From positions 98,641 to 162,640 of the forward strand of contig JAFPWX010000003.1 in assembly GCA_017412645.1 (NCBI GenBank): DNA of 64,000 nt, in the 5' to 3' direction. The notes beneath the pieces are model-generated. The model had not been told where the DNA came from and made no database searches. It saw nothing but the letters and a program-made list of their open reading frames with translations. Positions 33,518 through 42,806 of the stretch are shown one piece after another. How positions within the stretch are numbered: position 1 is the stretch's first letter; each line of letters starts with the position of its first letter. The translations under genes were made by a program, and so were the position numbers. This stretch comes from Bacteroidales bacterium (lineage in GTDB: Bacteria > Bacteroidota > Bacteroidia > Bacteroidales > UBA932).

Positions 33518-34363
33518 ATGCATAGACTGTTCTCAATACTCTTTACCGCCGTGCTGCTTATGCAGAGTACGGCGGCGCTGTGTCAGGATAACAGCGACGA
33601 AAAAACCTTCGCCTCGGCCGAGTGGAACTGGCGGCCGCTGAAAGGCGGCGCGGAGGTGGGTTATGCCCAGCTCCCGCTTTTCGACTCCATGCAGAGCATT
33701 TCCGTGATACGCTATCCGCTCCGCAAGGTGAAGACCTTCCTCGCGAATGACAGCGCGGATGCGGCTGACAGTACTTCCGCACTGGCGCTCAGACACGGAG
33801 GCTTTGCGGCCATAAATGCTTCGTATTTCAACGTAACAACCCTCTACCCGACCACTTACACCAAGGACGACGGCCGTCAGGAAGGCTGGACCGAGGCGCG
33901 GGAACTCTTCCGCGTGGATGGTGCGGTGGCGATAAGAAGGGCGCATAAGCTCAAGATCTTCACCAGCGACACCCTCTCCTATTCCCGTCAGGCCAGATGG
34001 TGCCGCGAGGCTCTCGCTGCCGGCCCGGTGTTGTTTAAGGACGGCAATGTGGCGCGTCCGGAATGGCCTGTGGGCAAGTTCTACGAGGGGCGCCATCCCC
34101 GCACTGTTATTGGCACGACTGCCGACGGCTGGGGTTATCTCATAGTGATAGACGGACGTTTCCCCGAGGGCATAGGAACTACCATTCCGGAAACGGCGCA
34201 GATTTGCAAGTGGTTCGGCTTGAAGGACGCCCTCAACCTCGACGGCGGCGGCTCGAGCGTGCTCTGGACGCAGGATTACGGAGTCATCTCCCATCCGTAC
34301 GACAACAAACGCTTCGACCACGCCGGCCAACGCGTTGTTCCGAATATTATCTACTTGAAATAG
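33518..34363 (+). CDS. exported phosphodiester glycosidase family protein (NAGPA-like)
   Basis: 281 residues with a signal peptide (MHRLFSILFTAVLLMQSTAA). The start was placed at ATG 33518, just after the glnA stop. NAGPA-domain signatures are AINASYFNV, AAGPVLFKDGN, HPRTVIGTTADG, VIDGRF and LNLDGGGSS. The family hydrolyses the phosphodiester between GlcNAc and another sugar phosphate, or acts on cell-wall glycans such as teichoic or exopolysaccharide phosphodiesters. A periplasmic or secreted role in glycan remodelling is likely, with unknown substrate. It ends in a likely terminator overlapping the convergent msrA gene. Confidence 0.85.
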   Translation: MHRLFSILFTAVLLMQSTAALCQDNSDEKTFASAEWNWRPLKGGAEVGYAQLPLFDSMQSISVIRYPLRKVKTFLANDSADAADSTSALALRHGGFAAINASYFNVTTLYPTTYTKDDGRQEGWTEARELFRVDGAVAIRRAHKLKIFTSDTLSYSRQARWCREALAAGPVLFKDGNVARPEWPVGKFYEGRHPRTVIGTTADGWGYLIVIDGRFPEGIGTTIPETAQICKWFGLKDALNLDGGGSSVLWTQDYGVISHPYDNKRFDHAGQRVVPNIIYLK

Positions 34364-34392
34364 GCGGATCTAGATAAGTCCGCAGATTTTTT
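34364..34392 (+). terminator. terminator after the phosphodiester glycosidase gene
   Basis: Stem GCGGA (34364-34368) and TCCGC (34379-34383), then AGATTTTTT. Short stem, so moderate confidence. It lies partly within the 3' end of the convergent msrA-fRMsr gene. Confidence 0.55.
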
Positions 34393-35299
34393 CCAGCCAA
34401 ACCGCGTCGGAACTGTCAAAGGTATCCGGCGCGGTGCTGTCTATATCCAGCACGGCGGTAACGGCTCCGTTGCGAATCACCGGAACCACGATCTCGGACT
34501 TTGACAGGGAACTGCAGGCGATGTGCCCGGGGAAGGCTTCCACGTCGGGAACCACCACGGTGTGGGCCTCTTTCCATGCGGTGCCGCAGACGCCGCGGCC
34601 CAATCCTATACGGAAACAGGCGGCAGGGCCCTGGAAGGGACCGAGAACCAACTCCCGGGCTTCAGAAGCCACAGCCGGAGCCACCCGGTAGAATCCCACC
34701 CAGAAGAATTTCATGCGCTCGTAAATCAGCGCGGCGCTTTCCGCCATACGCGCCACGGTATCTGGCTCGTCGCCCAGCAGGGCCGCCAAATCCTGATAGA
34801 GGCGCAGGTACTTGAATACCTTCGACGGCAGGTGGCAGTAACCGTCGGGATGCTTTACCAGATAATCCTGATGCCTCTCTTCGGCCTCGAAGAAGTTGCG
34901 CAGGGGCTCCAGTTCCACGGCAAGCGGCTGCCCCAGCCTGGCGCTCACCTTTTCGAACGCCGCCTGAAGTACCGGCAGGTCCGCGGGATCCGAATAGTAG
35001 ATGCCGGTACGGTAACGGGTGCCTTCGTCGTGCCCCTGGCGGTTCAGGCTCAGGGGGTCGATAATGCAGAAATAAAGGTCGGCCAGCGTTTCCAGGGAGA
35101 TGCGCTCCGGTCTGTAGGTAACCCGCACCGTCTCGGCGAAGCCGGTGGTATCGGTATACACCTCTTCATAAGAAGGACGTCCCTCGAAGGCGGGGGAGCC
35201 CTGTGCGTATCCGCTAACGGCCTCCAGAACGCCGCTCACTCCCGAAAAGAAGTGAGCGACGCCCCAGAAGCAACCGCCTGCAAAATAAATCTCAGCCAC
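34370..35299 (-). CDS. msrA: fusion of methionine-S-sulfoxide reductase A and free-methionine-R-sulfoxide reductase
   Basis: 309 residues, starting with GTG (VAEIYFAGG) one base after the preceding gene's stop; no in-frame ATG fits close to the motif. The N-terminal MsrA domain has the catalytic AGGCFWG and covers roughly residues 1-165, including the GHDEGTRYRTGIY block. The C-terminal GAF domain (about 170-309) is a complete fRMsr: LVLGPFQGPAACFRI, GRGVCGTA and FPGHIACSS hold all three family cysteines, and SEIVVPV follows. One polypeptide would therefore repair S-sulfoxides (bound or free) and the R form of free methionine. It would be a cytosolic oxidative-damage repair enzyme, last in its operon. 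Confidence 0.85.
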   Translation of the reverse strand: MAEIYFAGGCFWGVAHFFSGVSGVLEAVSGYAQGSPAFEGRPSYEEVYTDTTGFAETVRVTYRPERISLETLADLYFCIIDPLSLNRQGHDEGTRYRTGIYYSDPADLPVLQAAFEKVSARLGQPLAVELEPLRNFFEAEERHQDYLVKHPDGYCHLPSKVFKYLRLYQDLAALLGDEPDTVARMAESAALIYERMKFFWVGFYRVAPAVASEARELVLGPFQGPAACFRIGLGRGVCGTAWKEAHTVVVPDVEAFPGHIACSSLSKSEIVVPVIRNGAVTAVLDIDSTAPDTFDSSDAVWLEKICGLI

Positions 35300-35300
35300 T

Positions 35301-35525
35301 TTAGAACAGGGTTGGATGTCCTTCGTCGAGCTGACGGAGCACATGTTCCATGGTGGCCTGACGGATAAGGGCGCTGAGCGAGCGCAGACCGAACTGCCTG
35401 CGGTACTGGGCGATGGCATTCATTTCGTGCTTGTTGAAGAACACACTCTTGCGGATGTTGCGCTTCAAGGCGGCACGTTCCTTATCCTGATAGCGTACGT
35501 CGACGCCGGTTTTCTTTTTTGCCAT
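35301..35525 (-). CDS. small ribbon-helix-helix-like protein
   Basis: 74 residues, basic. After a Lys-rich N-terminus (MAKKKTGVDVRYQDKERAAL), the sequence KSVFFNKHEMNAIAQYRRQF then LSALIRQATMEHVL looks like strand-helix-helix, as in RHH DNA-binding proteins (antitoxin or MobC/CopG-like). No toxin partner is adjacent. The gene precedes msrA-fRMsr by 1 base, so the two share an mRNA. Just upstream is a terminator and no consensus promoter, so expression would rely on readthrough. Possibly a transcription regulator; the function is unproven. Confidence 0.6.
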   Translation of the reverse strand: MAKKKTGVDVRYQDKERAALKRNIRKSVFFNKHEMNAIAQYRRQFGLRSLSALIRQATMEHVLRQLDEGHPTLF

Positions 35526-35536
35526 AACAATAAGAA

Positions 35537-35570
35537 AAGGCCGCAGGACAGCTGAGAGCCCTGCGGCCTT
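35537..35570 (-). terminator. strong terminator between the M16 peptidase gene and the RHH gene
   Basis: Perfect 11-bp stem AAGGCCGCAGG (35537-35547) and CCTGCGGCCTT (35560-35570). Read on the minus strand it is followed by TTTTCTTATTG. It ends the lon...M16 operon but lies only about 12 bases before the next start codon. Confidence 0.85.
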
Positions 35571-35575
35571 ATAAA

Positions 35576-38383
35576 CTATTCGGGTTTCTGTACGAATTCA
35601 ATTATGTTGCCGCTTTCCACGAGGGCGCGGGCGGCGTTCTGGACGTCGGCTGCGGTGAGTTTGTTCACTGCCTCTTCGTAGGCCTTGTCGTACTCGACCG
35701 GAAGCATGTTGTAGTCCTTGATGAGGTTCAGCCAGTAACCGTTGTTGATGCGGTTCTCGGGAACGTTCTTCTTGAGGTTGAGGAGAGTCATGTTGAACTC
35801 TTCATCGGTGGGACCGTTCTTTGCCATGTCTTCGACAATGACCTGGGCGGTGCTCACCAGAGTATCGCAGAGCTCGGGCTTGCAGGCAAAGACAACCTGG
35901 AGCATGGCACGCGGGGTGGGAAGATCACGCAGATCGACCGGGGAGCTGGCTCCATAGGTGCCGCCGATCTCCTCGCGGAGAGTGGTGGTGTTGCGCATGT
36001 CAAGGATGTAGCTCAGGGCGTCGAGCGCTGCGTCGTTGGCAGGACTGTACTCCATGGAGGTGGAATAGAGGATGATGGCGGTGCAGAGCGGGGTCTCCAT
36101 CTTGGTGGGAACGGCTTCCCTGACTTCGCCCGGGACATATTCTTCCTTGGTGTCTACCCAGCTGAGCTGCTTGCCACCCTTCTTGATGCCGCCGATGTAC
36201 TTCTCTACAAGAGGCTTGATCTCGTCGGGGTTGAAGTCGCCAACGATGATGAGCTTGAGGCCCTTGGTGCCGCTGAAGAGCTTCTTGTAGTACTTCTCAA
36301 CGGTTGCGATGGAAGCATTCTCAAGAGTCTTTTCAGAGATGACGCCCTTGCGGGGGTTGTTGCCGTAGGCGGTTTTGTAGAAGTCTCTCTGGAGCTTGTA
36401 CTGGGGATTCTCCATGATACCCGGGAGCATGCTCTTAAGCTGGTCCACGCCAACCTGGTACTCGTCAGCGTCGAAGCGCGGCTGCATGTAGGTGAGGTAA
36501 ATGAGCTGGAAAGCGGTCTCGAGGTCCTTCTTGGTGGAGGTGGCGTTGATGCCGCTGGTGAGACTGCCAAGATAAGGCTGTACATATACGTTCTTGCCGG
36601 TGAGCATCTTCTTGGTCTGGCTGCCGGTGAAGCCCGCCACACCGCAGTTCTGGTAGAACATGCCTATCACATTGTCGTCGAAGGAATCGAGGTCGGCGGT
36701 GGCGATGAGGCTCCTGCCGCCTTCACGCCAGAGGCTCATGCGGATCTGGTCCTTGGTGTATTCGGTGGGAAGAAGGGTCACCTCTACGCCGTTCTTGAGG
36801 GTCCATACGGTGGAACCGTACACGCCGGGAGCGGTCTTCTTCACAGGGGATGCCTTGAGTTTGGAACCGTCCATGAACTCGGAAGCGATCTCTTCGCCTT
36901 CGAGGGGCTTCACGTCGGAAGCCTTCACTTCGGCCACGATGTCGAGCATCTGCTGCTCGGTGGGGGTGACGCTGCCTTCCTTACCTGCGCCATTGAAGAG
37001 CATTACCATGTTGTCTTCACCGAAGAGCTGGCCGAGGATCTGGTTCACCACGTTTGCATTGAGCTGGCCGAGCAGAGCGTCGTCGATCTGCTTCTCCACC
37101 TCGGGCTCCATGAAGGGCTTGCTGTCGAAGAAGTTGTTCAGAATGCGGCGGATGAACTCGGGGTTCTTGCGGGTGGAAGCCTTCTCCACGGCAGCTTCGT
37201 TGTCGGCTACGATCTGAGCCTTGGCACGGTTGAATTCGGCGTCGGTGATGCCGTAGCGGCGGAGACGCTCGATTTCGGTATAGTATGCGCGGAAGCCGTC
37301 GAGAACGTTGTCTTCACGAAGGGTTACGCTGGCGAAGCTGGCGTCGATGGCGTCGTAGATGAGAGTTCCGAAGCCGAAGCTGCCCCTGATGTAGGGAGCG
37401 CCGGTCTTTGAGGTGATGTCGTCGAAGCGCTCGTACATAGTCTGCGAGACTATGCTCTTCACGAGGCCGAACATCTCTCCCATGATGGTGGCATTGTAAG
37501 CCTCAGGCATGGCCTCGCTCTTCCAGACAATCTCTATCTCAGAGGAGGTGAGTTCCGGGTCGGTGATAACGCCAACGACGGGTTCGGCATTGGCGGGGAA
37601 CTCGATCTGCGGCTCCGGTGCGGGGTTCTCGCAGGCGGGGATACGGCCGAAGTATTCGGCTATCTTGGCCTCGATGTGGTCGGGGTCGATGTCGCCCACC
37701 ACCACGACGGCCTGGTTGCCGGGATGGTACCAGGTGGCGTAGAAGGTGTCGATGGAACTCTTCTGGAAGGTCTTGAGGTTCTCTTCGCTGCCGATGAGGG
37801 TGCAGGTCGCATACTTGGTGTTCCCGAAGTAGTAGGGAAGGCTGGCCTCAAGGGTACGCCACTGGGCGTTGCGGCGGCTGCGGCGTTCCTCGACGATGAC
37901 GGGACGCTCGAGGTCGAGCTCTTCCTGCTCGTTGAGTACGTAGTGCGCGTATTCGGAGAGGATGAGCAGGCAGCTGTCGGCCACGCTCTCACGTTCTACC
38001 GGGATGTTGTTGAGCATGTACTGGGTTTCCTCGAAGCCGGTGGACGCATTGATGTTGCGGCCGAATTCGGCTCCTATGCTCTGGAGATAGTTGAGTATGC
38101 CCTTGCCGGGGAAGCGCTCGGTGCCGTTGAAGCACATGTGCTCAAGGAAGTGGGCAAGACCGTCCTGGTCGGGGGTCTCGAAGATGCCGCCGGCCTTGGT
38201 GGCCAGGTAGAACTCCGCCCTGTGCTCAGGAAGGGCGTTCTTGCGGATGTAATAGGTGAGCCCGTTTTCGAGCTTGCCGACCTTCACTGCCGGGTCGTTC
38301 GGAAGCGGCTGCATCATCGGATTCTGGGCGGAGAGACTCAGAGTCGCGAAAGCCGCGGCGAGGAAAATAAAGATCCTTTTCAT
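35576..38383 (-). CDS. M16 family zinc metallopeptidase (PqqL/pitrilysin-like), exported
   Basis: 935 residues. A signal peptide (MKRIFIFLAAAFATLSLSA) directs export. The inverted zinc motif HFLEH is at 78-82 with a downstream glutamate in VIVEERRSRR. Two M16 halves are present: the N-terminal active half and a C-terminal inactive half (from about residue 530, with GIMENPQYKLQRDFY and NPRKGVISEKTL). Members degrade periplasmic or surface peptides. The PQQ link of the name is not implied. It follows a thioredoxin-like gene by 3 bases and ends at a strong terminator. Confidence 0.92.
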   Translation of the reverse strand: MKRIFIFLAAAFATLSLSAQNPMMQPLPNDPAVKVGKLENGLTYYIRKNALPEHRAEFYLATKAGGIFETPDQDGLAHFLEHMCFNGTERFPGKGILNYLQSIGAEFGRNINASTGFEETQYMLNNIPVERESVADSCLLILSEYAHYVLNEQEELDLERPVIVEERRSRRNAQWRTLEASLPYYFGNTKYATCTLIGSEENLKTFQKSSIDTFYATWYHPGNQAVVVVGDIDPDHIEAKIAEYFGRIPACENPAPEPQIEFPANAEPVVGVITDPELTSSEIEIVWKSEAMPEAYNATIMGEMFGLVKSIVSQTMYERFDDITSKTGAPYIRGSFGFGTLIYDAIDASFASVTLREDNVLDGFRAYYTEIERLRRYGITDAEFNRAKAQIVADNEAAVEKASTRKNPEFIRRILNNFFDSKPFMEPEVEKQIDDALLGQLNANVVNQILGQLFGEDNMVMLFNGAGKEGSVTPTEQQMLDIVAEVKASDVKPLEGEEIASEFMDGSKLKASPVKKTAPGVYGSTVWTLKNGVEVTLLPTEYTKDQIRMSLWREGGRSLIATADLDSFDDNVIGMFYQNCGVAGFTGSQTKKMLTGKNVYVQPYLGSLTSGINATSTKKDLETAFQLIYLTYMQPRFDADEYQVGVDQLKSMLPGIMENPQYKLQRDFYKTAYGNNPRKGVISEKTLENASIATVEKYYKKLFSGTKGLKLIIVGDFNPDEIKPLVEKYIGGIKKGGKQLSWVDTKEEYVPGEVREAVPTKMETPLCTAIILYSTSMEYSPANDAALDALSYILDMRNTTTLREEIGGTYGASSPVDLRDLPTPRAMLQVVFACKPELCDTLVSTAQVIVEDMAKNGPTDEEFNMTLLNLKKNVPENRINNGYWLNLIKDYNMLPVEYDKAYEEAVNKLTAADVQNAARALVESGNIIEFVQKPE

Positions 38384-38386
38384 ACT

Positions 38387-39193
38387 TTATTGTTGATTGT
38401 TATAAAGATTATCTATCTGGGCTGCAAGAGACAGAATCTGAGGCAGATTTTCCACCTCCAGCCTGCGGCCGATGATGGTGCCCTTCGAGTCGATCATATA
38501 GAGCCTGGGAGTGGAAATCACCCCGTACAGACGGAGGTAATCGCTGTCGATTTCCGGATCCCAGTAATGCCTGAGGCGAATGTTTTTGTTCCCCAGCTTG
38601 AAACTCTTCCGGAAGGCCTTCCACGCAGCCTTGTCCTGTCCGGCATATACGGCATGGAAATCCACGGGCATCTCAACGGCCGAATCCAGCACTCCCGGGA
38701 GCACCTTGGCTTCCAGGGCGCATTTGGCGCAGGATGTGTCGTAAAACCAGATCAGAGTGGGGCGGCCGGGGCGGGGCAGCGTTGCCTTGCCTCCGCAGGG
38801 CTTGCGCACTGTGATCACCGGCGCATCCATGCCAATCAAAGATTTGCGGTTGAAGTCTGAGAAGAGTTTGGCGTCCATCTCTTCGAACTCGCTCCGCCAA
38901 GCGACCTTGCCTGCGGCAAACCAGCTGTCGTAAATATGCAGCGCCACGGCTTCTTCACCCATGACGGGAGATTCCCTGTAATGGTCGAAAAGCCAGAGGG
39001 CTATGTGCTGGCGGGTGAGCGAATCCCTGGCGGCGCCTATCATGTAGTCGGTTTCGGCTGTCTTGGACTCGGTGTCGGCGGTCTGCATTGCCTGCACGTA
39101 GACAGCCATGAGGCTGTCCAATTGTGAATAGTCCTGAGCTCTTGAGAGCCAGGACAGGGCAAACAGCATTATGACCGCCAGGAACTTACGCAT
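38387..39193 (-). CDS. periplasmic thioredoxin-fold protein with CxxC
   Basis: 268 residues with a signal peptide (MRKFLAVIMLFALSWLSRAQ). The N-terminal helical part (about 22-125) resembles DUF5106-type regions. The C-terminal thioredoxin domain has WFYDTSCAKCALEAK with an intact CAKC pair and the cis-Pro segment VISTPRLYMID. It likely reduces or isomerises disulfides in exported proteins. It contrasts with the cysteine-less thioredoxin lipoprotein at 3740. It overlaps coaD by 8 bases and sits 3 bases before the M16 peptidase start. Confidence 0.82.
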   Translation of the reverse strand: MRKFLAVIMLFALSWLSRAQDYSQLDSLMAVYVQAMQTADTESKTAETDYMIGAARDSLTRQHIALWLFDHYRESPVMGEEAVALHIYDSWFAAGKVAWRSEFEEMDAKLFSDFNRKSLIGMDAPVITVRKPCGGKATLPRPGRPTLIWFYDTSCAKCALEAKVLPGVLDSAVEMPVDFHAVYAGQDKAAWKAFRKSFKLGNKNIRLRHYWDPEIDSDYLRLYGVISTPRLYMIDSKGTIIGRRLEVENLPQILSLAAQIDNLYNNQQ

Positions 39194-39659
39194 TGATGGC
39201 GGGAAGCTTTATGCCTGCAGGCATGAACATGGATGTATCTCCACCGTGGCGGATGATGTCGCGCACCGCGCTGGAAGAGATATGGGAGTATTCCTGTGCG
39301 GTAGGAATGATTACCGTGTCGATTTCCGGGTAGAGACGGCGGTTGGCGTCGGCAATGCTCTGCTCGGCCTCGAAGTCGAGGAAGTTGCGAACGCCGCGCA
39401 CGATATGCCTGATGCCGAGCTCCCGGCAGATGTCGATGGTGAGCCCGTCGTAACTGATTATCTTTACGCCCTTCAAGCCTTTGGTGGCCTGGGCTATGAT
39501 GTCTTTTTTCTGTTCTACCGTGAAGAACCCGGTCTTGTCCTGGTTCACGCCTATTGCCACCACTACTTCGTCGAAAATGCCGAGGGCCCTCCGGAGTATG
39601 TCCAGATGACCTGAGGTGAAGGGATCGAAGGAGCCCGGGAAGAGTGCTACAGTTGCCAT
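39186..39659 (-). CDS. coaD: phosphopantetheine adenylyltransferase
   Basis: Penultimate step of coenzyme A synthesis, 157 residues, cytosolic hexamer. The nucleotidyl-transferase motif is FPGSFDPFTSGHLDIL (the T/H-x-G-H signature near residues 8-23), with the C-terminal EYSHISSSAVRDI as the ISSTxVR-type motif. It overlaps ung by 13 bases upstream and the thioredoxin gene by 8 bases downstream. Confidence 0.96.
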   Translation of the reverse strand: MATVALFPGSFDPFTSGHLDILRRALGIFDEVVVAIGVNQDKTGFFTVEQKKDIIAQATKGLKGVKIISYDGLTIDICRELGIRHIVRGVRNFLDFEAEQSIADANRRLYPEIDTVIIPTAQEYSHISSSAVRDIIRHGGDTSMFMPAGIKLPAINA

Positions 39660-40315
39660 TCGATAGGTGTTTTGCCCCTAAAGGTAAGGAAATTATTTGC
39701 TTTGGAAAAGTGCTTGCATCCAAAAAATGCGCCACGCGCGAGCGGGCTCGGGTGCGCGGCCTCGAGTATGAGATGCTTTGCCGGATCGATGAGGGCGGCC
39801 TTCGTTCTGGCGAAATTCCCCCAGAGCATGAAGACGATGCCGTCGCAATTGTCTGACAGATACTTGATGACCGCATCGGTGAAAGTCTCCCAGCCCAGGC
39901 TGCGGTGCGATGCGGCCTGCCCGGCGCGCACGGTGAGTATGGAGTTCAGCAGCAGCACTCCCTGGCGCGCCCACGGTTCCAGATTCGGGCTCCCGCTCAT
40001 GCGTATGCCCAGGTCCGACGAAATCTCCTTGAAGATGTTCACGAGCGACGGGGGCGCAGGCACTCCGTCCGGTACTGAAAAACTCAGGCCCATGGCCTGT
40101 CCTGGATTGTGATACGGGTCCTGCCCCAGAATCACGACCTTCACCTGCGGTACCGGCGTGAGCTCGAAGGCCCGGAATATCTGGCTTCCGGGAGGATAAA
40201 ATACCTCTCCGCGGTCCTTTTCTTCATGCAGTCTGGCAACAAGCCCCGCAAAGTAAGGTTTCTCGAACTCACTTTGCAGGGCCTGTTTCCAGCTTTCTTC
40301 TATTCGTACGTTCAT
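39647..40315 (-). CDS. ung: uracil-DNA glycosylase
   Basis: Removes uracil from DNA at the start of base-excision repair. Motif GQDPYHNPGQAMGLSFSV supplies the catalytic aspartate and uracil pocket; HPSPLARGAFFGCKHFSK is the DNA-intercalation loop. Its 222 residues match family 1. It overlaps lon by 4 bases and coaD by 13. Confidence 0.97.
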   Translation of the reverse strand: MNVRIEESWKQALQSEFEKPYFAGLVARLHEEKDRGEVFYPPGSQIFRAFELTPVPQVKVVILGQDPYHNPGQAMGLSFSVPDGVPAPPSLVNIFKEISSDLGIRMSGSPNLEPWARQGVLLLNSILTVRAGQAASHRSLGWETFTDAVIKYLSDNCDGIVFMLWGNFARTKAALIDPAKHLILEAAHPSPLARGAFFGCKHFSKANNFLTFRGKTPIEWQL

Positions 40316-42717
40316 TCTTCGAAGATATAGCGGAGAACTTCTCCGATTTCCTTTACATAGACAAAGGTAAGACCTTTTACGTAAATTTCCTTAATATCTT
40401 CGATGTCTTTTCGGTTGTCTTCGCTGAGAATGATGGTGTGCACCCCGGCCCTCTTGGCCGCAAGCACCTTTTCCTTGAGGCCTCCTACCGGCAGCACACG
40501 GCCGCGAAGGGTCATTTCGCCCGTCATCGCCACGCCGCTGCGTATGCCCTTGTTCCTGAAGGCCGAGACCATGGACGACACCATCGTGATGCCGGCGCTC
40601 GGACCGTCCTTCGGAACGGCACCTTCCGGCACGTGCACATGGATGTCCTTTGCCGCGAACTCTTCGCTGGTGAGGCCGGCCAGGTCCGGATGGGCCTTGA
40701 TGTACTGATAGGCAATGGTGGCGGATTCCTTCATCACGTCGCCCAGATTTCCGGTCATGCTCAGGGCGCCCTTTCCACCGGAGACGCTGCTCTCCACGAA
40801 GAGTATCTCGCCTCCCATTTCCGTCCATGCGAGTCCGGTGACCACTCCGGGACCTTCGTTGCCCTTCTGTTTGTCGTGGAAGGCGGTGGGAAGGCCGAGA
40901 TACTCCTTGAGGTGCTCCTTCTTGATTTCGCTGGGATGCTCCTCGCCGAGCGCTATCTTCTTGGCGGTCACGCGGGCGATTTTTGCAATCTGCTTTTCAA
41001 GGCCGCGCACGCCCGATTCGTGGGTGTACTGGTCGATGATTTCGTGTATGGTTGCGGGCTCGATTTCGAGTTCGTCTTTCTTGAGACCGTGGGCTTCCAG
41101 CTGCTTGGGAACGAGGTAGCGCTTGGCTATCTCTTCCTTTTCCTCGGCCAGATAGCCGGTGACGTTGATCACCTCCATACGGTCGAGCAGGGCCGGCTGT
41201 ATGGTGCTGGTGCCGTTTGCAGTCGTGAGGAACAGCACATGCGAGAGATCGTAGTCCTGATCCAGATAGTTGTCGTGGTAGGTGGAGTTCTGTTCCGGAT
41301 CCAGGGCCTCCAGCAGTGCGCTGGACGGGTCGCCCTTGTAGTCCGCTCCCACCTTGTCGATTTCGTCGAGTACGATGACAGGGTTGCTGGTGCCGGCCTT
41401 TGCGATGGCGTTCAGGATACGGCCGGGAAGCGCCCCGATGTAGGTCTTGCGGTGGCCGCGGATTTCGGCCTCGTCGTGCAGGCCGCCGAGGGAAATGCGC
41501 TCGTATTTGCGTCCTAGGGCCCTTGCGATGCTCTTTCCGAGGCTGGTCTTACCCACTCCCGGAGGACCGTAGAGACAGAGTATGGGAGACTTCATGTTCC
41601 CCTTGAGCTTAAGAACTGCGAGGTACTCGATGATGCGGTCTTTGACCGAGTCGAGCCCGTAGTGGTCTTCGTCCAGAACCTCCTTGGCGTGCTGCAGGTC
41701 CAGATTGTCCTTGCTCATTTCCTCCCACGGGAGAGTGAGGAAGAAGTCCAGATAATTGTACTGAACGCTGTAGTCCGGAGAGTTGGGGGAGTATTTCTGG
41801 AGTCTCGAAAGTTCTTTGTTGAAGGCTTCCGCGATTTCCTTGGGCCACTTTTTCTTTTCCGCGCGCTCCTTGAACTTGTCGTAGTCCTCGCCTTCGTCCA
41901 TGCCGAGCTCTTCCTGGATGGTCTTGAGCTGGCTGTTGAGGTAGTATTCCCTCTGCTGCTGGTCGATTTCGGTCTTGACCTTCTGGTTGATGTCCTGCTT
42001 GATCTTGGAGAGTTCGATCTCCATGTTCAGGATGCTCAGGAGCTTCATGGCACGTGCGCGCACGTCGTCGTACTGGAGAAGGTCGATCTTGTCTGCGAAA
42101 TCGTCCACCTCCACCGTGGTTGCGATGAAGTTCACCAGGAACCTGAAGTTGGTGATGCTGCGTATTGCGGCGATGGCTTCGCGCGAGGCCATGCTGGTGT
42201 TGCGAACTATCTGTATGGCGTTTTCCTTGAGCGAATCGGCTATCGCCTTGACGGTGGCGGAATCCTGCTCGGCGAGGAAGTCGTCGAGATAATGGATGCG
42301 GGCTGTCATGAACGGCTCGTAGTCCAGCACGGCGTCTAGCGAGAAACGCTTGATGCCCTGAAGGATGACGGTGAGAGTGCCGTCCGGCATTTCGAGGCTC
42401 TTGATGATCTTGGCGGCGGTTCCATAGGGATAGAGATCCTTCTCTTTGGGATCCTCTATGGTAACGTCGGTCTGCGGAACGCAGCCCACGAAGAGCTCGC
42501 TTTCTTCCGCCTGGCGGATGAGACGTATGCTCTTTTCCCTTCCGATGGTGATGGGGAATACCGCACCGGGGAAGAGAACGGCGTTGCGAAGTGCCAGGAT
42601 GGGCAGGGTTTCGGGGAGTTCGGCGTCGCTGATCTCCTTGAGATCTTCTCCCTGAACTACCGGGATAATGTTCACCTCCGCACCCGCGGGCAGGTTGTAT
42701 AGGGTGTCTGCTTTCAT
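40312..42717 (-). CDS. lon: ATP-dependent protease Lon (endopeptidase La)
   Basis: 801 residues: an N-terminal LON substrate domain (PILALRNAVLFPGAVFPI near 33-50), an AAA+ module with Walker A GPPGVGKTSLGKS and Walker B VIVLDEIDKV, and a C-terminal Ser-Lys protease domain with DGPSAGITM (catalytic serine) and the lysine in GGLKEKVLAAKRAG. It degrades misfolded and regulatory proteins. It heads a long overlapping operon with ung, coaD, thioredoxin and M16 peptidase. No consensus TAnnTTTG box lies upstream, so it may use an alternative sigma or a weak promoter. Confidence 0.97.
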   Translation of the reverse strand: MKADTLYNLPAGAEVNIIPVVQGEDLKEISDAELPETLPILALRNAVLFPGAVFPITIGREKSIRLIRQAEESELFVGCVPQTDVTIEDPKEKDLYPYGTAAKIIKSLEMPDGTLTVILQGIKRFSLDAVLDYEPFMTARIHYLDDFLAEQDSATVKAIADSLKENAIQIVRNTSMASREAIAAIRSITNFRFLVNFIATTVEVDDFADKIDLLQYDDVRARAMKLLSILNMEIELSKIKQDINQKVKTEIDQQQREYYLNSQLKTIQEELGMDEGEDYDKFKERAEKKKWPKEIAEAFNKELSRLQKYSPNSPDYSVQYNYLDFFLTLPWEEMSKDNLDLQHAKEVLDEDHYGLDSVKDRIIEYLAVLKLKGNMKSPILCLYGPPGVGKTSLGKSIARALGRKYERISLGGLHDEAEIRGHRKTYIGALPGRILNAIAKAGTSNPVIVLDEIDKVGADYKGDPSSALLEALDPEQNSTYHDNYLDQDYDLSHVLFLTTANGTSTIQPALLDRMEVINVTGYLAEEKEEIAKRYLVPKQLEAHGLKKDELEIEPATIHEIIDQYTHESGVRGLEKQIAKIARVTAKKIALGEEHPSEIKKEHLKEYLGLPTAFHDKQKGNEGPGVVTGLAWTEMGGEILFVESSVSGGKGALSMTGNLGDVMKESATIAYQYIKAHPDLAGLTSEEFAAKDIHVHVPEGAVPKDGPSAGITMVSSMVSAFRNKGIRSGVAMTGEMTLRGRVLPVGGLKEKVLAAKRAGVHTIILSEDNRKDIEDIKEIYVKGLTFVYVKEIGEVLRYIFEE

Positions 42718-42806
42718 ATGTTTGTCAAAATGTCAGTAAATGAGGGCGTAATACCCCGTCGGAATATAATGTCAACTCCCGTGCCACAAAAAACTGGGTG
42801 CAGGTG

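Noticed and set aside
40438-41517. 359-codon plus-strand frame opposite lon
   Set aside because: Lies within the AAA+ and protease regions of Lon on the other strand and has no start signal or domain.
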